This document shows, piece by piece, positions 1 through 6,910 of a DNA stretch of 36,970 nucleotides. The number at the start of each line of letters is the position of its first letter. The stretch's first letter is position 1. The stretch covers positions 1 through 36,970 of the forward strand of contig JAFGRQ010000017.1 in NCBI GenBank assembly GCA_016935155.1, given 5' to 3'. The DNA comes from Candidatus Woesearchaeota archaeon (GTDB taxonomy: Archaea > Nanobdellota > Nanobdellia > Woesearchaeales > UBA10107). The translations under genes were made by a program, and so were the position numbers. Under the pieces are notes generated by a model. That model searched no databases, was not told the origin of the DNA, and saw only the letters and a list, made by a program, of their open reading frames with translations.

Positions 1-1
1 A

Positions 2-436
2 AGACTTATTGAAATTCCAGATGCTCCAAAATTAGAATTGGAAATGGATTTACATCCAGACAATAAAAAAGGCGGAAGGAAATTTGTTACAGGAACTAAG
101 TTTTATGTTGATGAGGAAGACTTGAAGCAGATTGGCGATGGAGAATTAGTCAGATTGATGGGCTGCCTTAACTTTACAAAAGAAGGAAATAATTTCAGTT
201 TCATTTCAAAAGAATATGGAGCTTTCAAAAATGAAGGAAAAAAGCAAATTCATTGGCTTCCCGGAGACATGAAGCAAATAACGAAAATAAAATTGAAGTT
301 GGACGACAATTCAGACGTTGATTGCTTTGTTGAGAAAGGCGTTGATGATGTTAAAGTGAATGATGTTGTTCAGTTTGAAAGAATAGGTTTCTGCAGATGC
401 GATGCAAAGAACAGTTTTTGGTTCACACACAGATAA
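2..436 (+). CDS. gltX: Glutamyl-tRNA synthetase, C-terminal part (5' truncated by window)
   Basis: Open frame from nt 2 (RLIEIPDAPKLELEMDLHPD...) ending VNDVVQFERIGFCRCD, resembling the anticodon-binding C-terminus of archaeal GluRS. Confidence 0.82.
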   Translation, partial: RLIEIPDAPKLELEMDLHPDNKKGGRKFVTGTKFYVDEEDLKQIGDGELVRLMGCLNFTKEGNNFSFISKEYGAFKNEGKKQIHWLPGDMKQITKIKLKLDDNSDVDCFVEKGVDDVKVNDVVQFERIGFCRCDAKNSFWFTHR

Positions 437-461
437 ATTAATAAATGAGTTAATTTTTGCA

Positions 462-818
462 ATGAACATGAAATTGACAAAAAAAGACAGACAATTAGAG
501 CACAAGATTTTTGAAAGATGCGATTCTGAACTAAAAAAAGAAGGAAAAGGAATAGGTGCAAAGCTTTCTTTCGATGTGCTTGGGTCCTTAGTTGTGGGTG
601 CGGTGGCTGGCGGAGTGACATATGCCGCAACAGAAAACATTCCATTAGCATTAAAAGTCGCAGGAGTATCTTCAGCACTTTCATTCTACGTTGGACTCAG
701 TGGTTCACTTGATATGCATAACGACGAAATATATCAGAAAATGGAACCTCGTCTTATTAGAGCAGGAATGAATTCTAAAAAAATCGCGGAATTGCACAGT
801 GAATACCATACATACTAG
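462..818 (+). CDS. Hypothetical small membrane protein
   Basis: ORF; internal MNMKLTKKD start preferred over 402; Gly/Ala-rich hydrophobic segment. Confidence 0.6.
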   Translation: MNMKLTKKDRQLEHKIFERCDSELKKEGKGIGAKLSFDVLGSLVVGAVAGGVTYAATENIPLALKVAGVSSALSFYVGLSGSLDMHNDEIYQKMEPRLIRAGMNSKKIAELHSEYHTY

Positions 819-952
819 ACTTCTTTAAATGCCCAAAAACAAGCTTTCTAGCCCGTCCTTTTATAAATAGACTAGAAACATTTTTAAACAGAAACCGCCT
901 AAAACAGCTTAAGGGGGCGTAGAAACGCCTTTTACGCATAAGAGGTGCAAAA

Positions 953-1123
953 ATGGGAGATAGTTTAGTTGTTAAGGCGAAAATCAAAGACGTTGCCAAG
1001 GGATTTAATGTTTCTGGTGACTTTGCAGATGCTTTAAGCGCAGTTGTTGAAAGAAAAATCAAGCAAGCTTGCGACAGAGCCGAAGCAAACAGCAGAAAAA
1101 CAGTAATGGCAAAGGACCTCTAA
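953..1123 (+). CDS. 56-aa histone-fold-like small protein (absent from supplied ORF track)
   Basis: ATG..TAA read directly: MGDSLVVKAKIKDVAKGFNVSGDFADALSAVVERKIKQACDRAEANSRKTVMAKDL; resembles short archaeal histone-fold/DUF1931-like proteins (A..RA.AN.RKTV.AKDL ending). Confidence 0.7.
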   Translation: MGDSLVVKAKIKDVAKGFNVSGDFADALSAVVERKIKQACDRAEANSRKTVMAKDL

Positions 1124-1188
1124 AGGTTCTTTTATTTTTTATAGAAATTTTTTGAAATTTTCTATTTCGAGGGCTCAAGAGTATTTTA

Positions 1189-2571
1189 TTATCTTAGAAT
1201 TCTGAAAATACTCAGGGGAGTTAGGCTTAGAAGCTTTTCTTTCGCTTCATGTATTGTGAATTTTTTGAGATGATGTCTGGTCTCTTTTACCTTTCCGATT
1301 AGCAGCAAATAAACGAGAAGTCTGCCTGCAAAACTGAGAAGCATAACGAAAAGGATAGCGGCAATCCCCCAAATAAATATGCTCAGGGAAGCAATGATTC
1401 CGCCGGTTATTGCTCCTGCAAATCCTCCAAAATTATTCAAAATATGGAAGTATGCTGTTTTTGAAGCTACCTTTTCTCTTTTTACTGCATCAAAAATGAA
1501 ATTTGTTGCCGCAAGATTAAATCCGGACCAAATAAATCCGGAAAAAAATTCGAGGCAAATTGTATAAGGAAATATCAGCGAAGGATTGTAAATAAAAACA
1601 TAGTAAGATGCAAACCAAAGCAATGCAACAGCGGAAGTAAAAATTCCCGTTACTTTCATAGTTTTTTTGGTTCCATATGCGTCCTCAAATCTTCCCCACA
1701 TCGGCATGAAGATTATGCTGCTTATTGCTGCAGCTATGATGACCATGCCAAATTCAATTTTGCTGTAGTTCAGAAATGTTAGCATATAGACCGCAAAATA
1801 AGGGGTTGCAATATTCGCTGCAAAAGACAAAAGGGAAATAAAAACGGCGAAATGGCCGTAATTTGTTCTCCAAACTGTTTTTAGAAAATGAAAAAATCCT
1901 TCTTTTTTTCTTTTTGGCTCGATGTATTCTGGTTCGTATTGCTTTTTGAAAAGTACTGCAGAATAGAGCCTTCCCAGAAAAGCAATCGAAAACAAAATAG
2001 CGAAACCATAAAAAATCTCTATTTTTTCAAAATAATCAAGAATAAATCCTGCCGCAAGCGTTGCAGCCAACGCAACAATTCCTGTGATTCTGTTTCTCGT
2101 TCCTAAATACTGTCCGTAATTCACGGGGACAATGTCTTTCATCCATGACATCCAGACAGGATTTACAGAAAGTCCAGCTCCTATGAGGAGGGAAAACACA
2201 ATGATTGTGAGTGCAGGAGCCAAGCCGTGGTTTATTTTGAAAATAAAAAAACTTGCGGCAATTGCAAGCATTGCCAGCCACATCAGGCTTTGAAAAATAA
2301 CACCAAATATAACTATGTCTTTTCTTTTTCTTATTTTCATCAAATCCACAGACAACAATTCCGACACGCTGCCAAGAAGAGTAGGAAGAGTAGTTAAAAT
2401 ACCAATTTGTGCATTATTTGCTCCGATAGAAAGCGCAAAAGGAGTCATATATCTAAGACCAAATCCATCCATAACACTATACGCAGAACCTTCCTCTATG
2501 CTTATGTTTCTTGCCTGTTCTTTTAAGTGTTCTTCGTCAAGCGTCTTTTTTATTAATTCTTGTTTCTTCAT
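1189..2571 (-). CDS. Major facilitator superfamily-like transporter
   Basis: 460 aa, about 12 hydrophobic segments, MFS-like layout. Confidence 0.75.
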   Translation of the reverse strand: MKKQELIKKTLDEEHLKEQARNISIEEGSAYSVMDGFGLRYMTPFALSIGANNAQIGILTTLPTLLGSVSELLSVDLMKIRKRKDIVIFGVIFQSLMWLAMLAIAASFFIFKINHGLAPALTIIVFSLLIGAGLSVNPVWMSWMKDIVPVNYGQYLGTRNRITGIVALAATLAAGFILDYFEKIEIFYGFAILFSIAFLGRLYSAVLFKKQYEPEYIEPKRKKEGFFHFLKTVWRTNYGHFAVFISLLSFAANIATPYFAVYMLTFLNYSKIEFGMVIIAAAISSIIFMPMWGRFEDAYGTKKTMKVTGIFTSAVALLWFASYYVFIYNPSLIFPYTICLEFFSGFIWSGFNLAATNFIFDAVKREKVASKTAYFHILNNFGGFAGAITGGIIASLSIFIWGIAAILFVMLLSFAGRLLVYLLLIGKVKETRHHLKKFTIHEAKEKLLSLTPLSIFRILR

Positions 2572-3163
2572 TTTCTTCTGCAGCGAATCCCAAAATTAAA
2601 GTGGACATTCTCATGACAAACTCAATCATGACCACAAAAATACCGTAATATATCGCTTCTTTCCAAAGAGAGGTCACATCAAATAATCTTACAAACAAAT
2701 TCACAAGAGAAAATTGAGAAATGTCAGTTAGAAAAACTGCCAAAAGTGCGAACGGAACCAATTTTGCAATGTCTTTAGAGAGATCTTCATGATAGTATGA
2801 AGTTATCCTTATTGTTGCAACCAGTCCCATAGACAGAAGAAGAATGTCTGCGATTGCATTGTTTGACAAAGCAATAAGGAAAACAGAAATTATTGCGAAC
2901 CAAAACATAACAAATATCGGAAAAAGAACAAGATATTCGAGGACATAGAGGAGCACATTGACCACGTTGCTGAGTTTGCTCTTGAGCAGCCTGACTCTTT
3001 TTCTGAGATTAAGAGGGAATATGTTTTTTTTAGACAGGCTTCCATACAGCTGATAGACATAAAAAGAATAGAAAACCATGCCGACAACAACAAAGAGAAG
3101 AGTTTTGATTATGTTGGCTCCTTCCTCAAAGGATAGTTGGGACAGCACCTCTTGCAAAGTCAT
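2537..3163 (-). CDS. Hypothetical multi-pass membrane protein
   Basis: 208 aa with several TM segments; overlaps the MFS start by 35 nt. Confidence 0.6.
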   Translation of the reverse strand: MTLQEVLSQLSFEEGANIIKTLLFVVVGMVFYSFYVYQLYGSLSKKNIFPLNLRKRVRLLKSKLSNVVNVLLYVLEYLVLFPIFVMFWFAIISVFLIALSNNAIADILLLSMGLVATIRITSYYHEDLSKDIAKLVPFALLAVFLTDISQFSLVNLFVRLFDVTSLWKEAIYYGIFVVMIEFVMRMSTLILGFAAEENEETRINKKDA

Positions 3164-3276
3164 GTGGCTATTTTCTGTTCTTTTGTTTTTAAATGTTACT
3201 CAAAAAAACATGACGCCAGCACCCGGACAATGCCCAGCAAAGCTGTGCAAGCCCGTGTCCTGTCGTTTCTTCGAAA

Positions 3277-3361
3277 CGCCAGCGCCAGGATTTGAACCTG
3301 GAAGTCCTTGCGGACACTCGCTTTCGAGGCGAGCGCATTAACCAGATTTTGCTACGCTGGC
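3277..3361 (-). tRNA. tRNA-Ser(CGA), type II, 85 nt
   Basis: Acceptor GCCAGCG/CGCTGGC+G; anticodon arm CTCGC-CTCGAAA-GCGAG; long variable arm GTCC-GCAA-GGAC; T-arm CCAGG-TTCAAAT-CCTGG. Confidence 0.93.
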
Positions 3362-4036
3362 ATATTTTTCTAGCTTCCTTTGTTTTCTAGTGTGAGTGAA
3401 CCCTATCTCCTTTAAAAACCTTCTTCTGTCTTCTTTACGGGTTATGTGGAGCAAAAAATTAGTGTTCCACGTAGCTTTTTTCCTTTTGTATTCATATATT
3501 TTGCTTTGTATGTCGAATTCTTTTAACATGCTGCAAATTTGAATCAATCCAAATTTATTCACACTTTGTATAGTTATGGTTTTTTGTCCAACGTAGGCTT
3601 CACAGTCATAAAATGCACGAAGCCATTCTTTTCTTTCGGAAACCGATTTTAAATAGTTCAAGGGAACTCTCCATTCAAGACTATGAAATGAACCGTGTTT
3701 TAATAAATCTAGAACAATTGGTTTAGACGAAGCTCTGACTCGAAAATAGTTTTTTTCTTTTTTAATCTGTGGTTTTATTTCATATATTTTTTCAAATGCA
3801 AATAAAAAAGAATTTAACATTCTTTTGTTGTCTGGGAAGAAAGAAACATCATGGTGTTTGTGTGTTTTCCACGTTCTAGCTGAGACAAATCCATCTCCCA
3901 TCAAATATGCAAGTATTCTTGCTTTCAATCCGGGATATTTCGAACTATTTTTTTCTATTTTGTTTGTTTCATTTCGAAGAACTTTGCTCCACCTATTGAT
4001 TGCAATTTTTCTATTCCATTCAGATTTACTTAACAT
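3338..4036 (-). CDS. LAGLIDADG homing endonuclease-like protein (HE1)
   Basis: 232 aa with two LAGLIDADG-like motifs (ARILAYLMGDG, KEWLRAFYDCEAY); homologous along its length to the 14951..15631 product. Confidence 0.8.
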   Translation of the reverse strand: MLSKSEWNRKIAINRWSKVLRNETNKIEKNSSKYPGLKARILAYLMGDGFVSARTWKTHKHHDVSFFPDNKRMLNSFLFAFEKIYEIKPQIKKEKNYFRVRASSKPIVLDLLKHGSFHSLEWRVPLNYLKSVSERKEWLRAFYDCEAYVGQKTITIQSVNKFGLIQICSMLKEFDIQSKIYEYKRKKATWNTNFLLHITRKEDRRRFLKEIGFTHTRKQRKLEKYASVAKSG

Positions 4037-4057
4037 GACTCAAGAAAGATTTCTGGG

Positions 4058-4066
4058 TTTAAATAT
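4058..4066 (-). promoter_or_regulatory. TATA box for HE1
   Basis: ATATTTAAA centred about 26 nt upstream of the start codon, implying a leaderless mRNA. Confidence 0.5.
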
Positions 4067-4140
4067 CTCACGCGAGGTTGTCTTGTGGGAGAGGTGGCCC
4101 ATTGTCCCACGCTGGCCTATTGAATCGGAGCAGAACGTCA

Positions 4141-4150
4141 ATATTAAAAC
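4141..4150 (-). promoter_or_regulatory. TATA-like element upstream of the tRNA-Ser-like remnant
   Basis: GTTTTAATAT centred about 29 nt upstream of GCCAGCG at 4116, the spacing seen for the other tRNAs here (about 28-31 nt). Confidence 0.45.
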
Positions 4151-4154
4151 CTTT

Positions 4155-4610
4155 TTATTCTATGTCATGTATTCGGAATGTAATATAGTAGTTCATTAAG
4201 AAATTCAAAACACCAACAACTGCACATGAAATAAAGTTTGCAAGGAAATAATGCATTTTCAGAACTTCAACTAGGAAAGCAAGAACACCTAAAACAGCGA
4301 TTCCGCTTAGTGTATTTATGATAAAAAACAAAGCAAATCCTTTTTTGTGTGATGTTTTTGTTCCCTTGAATCCCCATCGTCTGTTCAAAGTATAACCAAC
4401 AACGCTACCAATAACATATGCGGCACCTGCAGAAATCAAATACTGTATTTTGAATAATTCAACAAACAAAAGAAGTAAAACATAATCTGTTCCTGCAGGA
4501 AATACGCTCGTTATTGCGTATCTTATGTATCTGGTTAAAAGATTTGGAGCTCTTCCTCCTAGTGATGTTGCATGATTCAAAGCATTTTTTACTCTTCTAA
4601 TTCTTTTCAT
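4155..4610 (-). CDS. GtrA-like family membrane protein
   Basis: RYIRYAITSVFPAGTDYVLLLL...YVIGSVVGYTLNRRWGFKG..., 4 TM segments, typical of GtrA family. Confidence 0.8.
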   Translation of the reverse strand: MKRIRRVKNALNHATSLGGRAPNLLTRYIRYAITSVFPAGTDYVLLLLFVELFKIQYLISAGAAYVIGSVVGYTLNRRWGFKGTKTSHKKGFALFFIINTLSGIAVLGVLAFLVEVLKMHYFLANFISCAVVGVLNFLMNYYITFRIHDIE

Positions 4611-4617
4611 AATAAAA

Positions 4618-4692
4618 TACCCCTGTTGGGATTTGAACCCAAGTTTCCGCCCTGAGAAGGCAGAGTGCTTGACCGGGCTACACTACAGGGGC
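4618..4692 (-). tRNA. tRNA-Glu(CTC)
   Basis: GCCCCTG acceptor; anticodon arm CTGCC-TTCTCAG-GGCGG; T-arm TTGGG-TTCAAAT-CCCAA; upstream TATA CTATATAAATAG. Confidence 0.9.
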
Positions 4693-4737
4693 ATAAACAA
4701 ACTTGTTTAGAAGCTATTTATATAGATATCGCCCAGT

Positions 4738-5208
4738 TTATCGCTGATACGTTTGTCTTATGCATTCTTCTACTTCAGAAACCAATCCTTTATTTTTTTC
4801 AGTTCCATAATAACCAATGCAGCACTTAGCAAGAGGTGCATTAAGATGAGCATCATGAGGCTCATTCAAGTACAGTTCAAATTCAAAATATTTTTCTTTA
4901 TTTTTTTTTGATGTGTGAATTGTCAGTGATGAAATTATTTTGTCTTTTGTCATGTTTTCCGTGCTTCCTTTGTATTCCGAGCCGTCAAAATACTTGACTG
5001 CAATATCAGATAAATCGAGGCACAATCCTTTTTGTGCAAGAACTTTTGCAAGAACATTTGGCATAGCTCTTCCATGAGACTCAATGAATCTTGTAACAAT
5101 TGTCGGAAAATTGTGTTTTGGTGTCGGTCTTCTTGTCGTATTTGTTTCAAGATAATGTATTTCTCTTCGTCTTCGTCGCAGAATTTCATTTAGAATTTGC
5201 CGTTTCAT
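4738..5208 (-). CDS. Hypothetical protein
   Basis: 156-aa ORF with upstream TTTATATAA promoter-like element. Confidence 0.55.
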   Translation of the reverse strand: MKRQILNEILRRRRREIHYLETNTTRRPTPKHNFPTIVTRFIESHGRAMPNVLAKVLAQKGLCLDLSDIAVKYFDGSEYKGSTENMTKDKIISSLTIHTSKKNKEKYFEFELYLNEPHDAHLNAPLAKCCIGYYGTEKNKGLVSEVEECIRQTYQR

Positions 5209-5314
5209 ATTTTTGTGCCTCGGTTAGTTATTATATAAACTCTCGTTTTCCCATTTGAGTAGCACAGGACACCTCCACCAAATGTTTATAAATGATTTAA
5301 GTGCCTAGTTTAAC

Positions 5315-6145
5315 ATGGACTCCCCCAAAGCAATCAAAAGAGTGCAGTCTGCTTCTTCAATCAATACATTCAAGCAATGTCCAAGAAAATATTTCTACCA
5401 ATACGTTCTCGCGCTGCCCATTGTAGAAAACATATATCAAATTAGGGGAAATATTGCGCACGATGCGCTTGAGCATTTTTTTCAAATCAACATAAATCAC
5501 ATCAATGAAAAAAATTTTGAAAAAGAGCTTAAAATAGCTATGCAGGAACTTCTTATTTTTCATTGGAGAAAGGAAAAAGAAAGACTTGATAAATTAAAAC
5601 TAGAGCCAGCTAAAATTAAATTTTATTTTGAAGAGACGCTTCACATGCTTATTGGATGGGTTGATTTGTTCTGCAAGAAAATAAAAACCACAAAAAAATC
5701 GTTCAAGGATGCATTTGAATTCTTGACTCCGATAGCTGAGCAATATTTTATTTCAAATAAATATGGTGTTCAAGGGTACATGGATGCTATCGAAATTCAA
5801 GAAGGCCACACAAGAATCATGGATTACAAAACTTCATCAAAGAATGAATTAACTGACGAATATCTGCTGCAGCTCGCAATTTATGTTTTATTGTACGAAG
5901 AAAAATACAAAAAATTTCCTGATGAAGTTGGATTGTATTTGCTCAAGCACGGAGAAAAATCAATCAAAGCAGACGAAAATTTGCTCAAGCTAGCGAAAAA
6001 GGAAATCCTTGCTGTGCATGAAAGAACGCAGAGCGAAGAAATTGAAGATTATCCTAAAAAAGAAGGTCCGTTGTGCAAATGGAGTTCCGGAAAGTGTGAT
6101 TTCTATGATATTTGTTTCGGGCAGAAAAAAGTCAAGGATTTTTAG
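5315..6145 (+). CDS. PD-(D/E)XK nuclease superfamily protein (RecB/Cas4-like)
   Basis: SASSINTFKQCPRKYFYQYV...GNIAHDALE...GYMDAIEI...RIMDYKTSSK...LQLAIYVLLYEE...C...CDFYDIC: RecB-like motifs with conserved Cys. Confidence 0.85.
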   Translation: MDSPKAIKRVQSASSINTFKQCPRKYFYQYVLALPIVENIYQIRGNIAHDALEHFFQININHINEKNFEKELKIAMQELLIFHWRKEKERLDKLKLEPAKIKFYFEETLHMLIGWVDLFCKKIKTTKKSFKDAFEFLTPIAEQYFISNKYGVQGYMDAIEIQEGHTRIMDYKTSSKNELTDEYLLQLAIYVLLYEEKYKKFPDEVGLYLLKHGEKSIKADENLLKLAKKEILAVHERTQSEEIEDYPKKEGPLCKWSSGKCDFYDICFGQKKVKDF

Positions 6146-6470
6146 AAGTTTCTTTTTCTTGTTTTTCAAATTTTTCTATGATGTGAGGAAGACGATTCAG
6201 AGCATCTTTGTGAATACCCATTATTGCAATTTTTCCCTTGAGATTCAGTCCCGTTCCTCTGCAGCTGCAATCGTAGTATTCAGATTTCCCTTGGTTATTG
6301 AGATGATAAATTCCTCTGTGTTCCGGCTTGCAGGTTGTGCATGCTCCGCCATTAGAAATTTGATTCAAGTATGTCTGATAGACAAGGTTTTCATCAAGTT
6401 TTAAATCAAGACTTACTTTTTTGGGTAAATTAAATAATGCTCTTCCTATTTTGTCTGCCAAGGATATCAT
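6132..6470 (-). CDS. Hypothetical Cys-containing protein (possible metal site)
   Basis: 112 aa; CTTCKPEHRG...YYDCSCRGTG pattern. Confidence 0.55.
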   Translation of the reverse strand: MISLADKIGRALFNLPKKVSLDLKLDENLVYQTYLNQISNGGACTTCKPEHRGIYHLNNQGKSEYYDCSCRGTGLNLKGKIAIMGIHKDALNRLPHIIEKFEKQEKETSKNP

Positions 6471-6553
6471 GGAGTTCGTTGGAAATAACTTATTTAAGAA
6501 CTTATCGAAATTGTGAGTTCAAGGAGTCTTCCAAGTTTCGCAAAAACAAAAAA

Positions 6554-6674
6554 TGAGCCCGAGGGGATTTGAACCCCCGACCCCATGGTTACTTTCGGAA
6601 CCTTGTTTCGAAAGTTCGAAAACGAAGGTTTTCGTTAAGAGCCATGTGCGCTAACCAGACTGCGCTACGAGCCC
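6554..6674 (-). tRNA. tRNA-Lys(CTT) with a ~46-nt intron at 37/38
   Basis: GGGCTCG/CGGGCTC acceptor; CATGG-CTCTTA[intron]A-CCATG; T-arm GGGGG-TTCAAAT-CCCCT; 121 nt precursor gives 75 nt mature. Confidence 0.9.
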
Positions 6675-6735
6675 ATTAAACAGACTACGCAGTGCAGGCA
6701 TTTATATACTTTCTGGGTGGGTAACAAAAGCTTTA

Positions 6736-6766
6736 TATACACATTATACTAGATATATTGTGTATA
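6736..6766 (+). promoter_or_regulatory. Near-perfect 13-bp-arm inverted repeat, candidate operator overlapping TATA/TSS
   Basis: TATACACATTATA-CTAGA-TATATTGTGTATA; arms match 12/13; overlaps CTTTATATAC TATA box. Confidence 0.55.
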
Positions 6767-6769
6767 CAA

Positions 6770-6910
6770 ATGAAGGAAAAAGAGACCACGCTCAGACTTA
6801 GAGAGTCAACTAAAAAGAAACTCAACGAAATAGAATTTGCTAAGAAAGGAAAATCCTATGATGATATTCTCAATGAATTGCTCGACAAGTACGGGAGGCT
6901 GGCAAAATGA
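6770..6910 (+). CDS. 46-aa RHH/antitoxin-like regulator (absent from ORF track)
   Basis: MKEKETTLRLRESTKKKLNEIEFAKKGKSYDDILNELLDKYGRLAK; stop overlaps the next start (ATGA). Confidence 0.7.
   Translation: MKEKETTLRLRESTKKKLNEIEFAKKGKSYDDILNELLDKYGRLAK

Noticed and set aside
3078-3341. Plus-strand 87-aa ORF overlapping tRNA-Ser(CGA)
   Set aside because: Antisense to a well-formed tRNA and to the start of the 2537..3163 gene; no recognisable protein features.
3277-4116. Reading the HE1 unit as an IS-like transposon with terminal inverted repeats
   Set aside because: No transposase and no clear target-site duplication outside the repeats; the arms resemble tRNA ends, so an HE/tRNA explanation fits better.
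5315-6145. Cas4-like nuclease as part of a CRISPR-Cas locus
   Set aside because: No repeats, cas1/cas2 or effectors in the window; stand-alone RecB-like nucleases are common in archaea.
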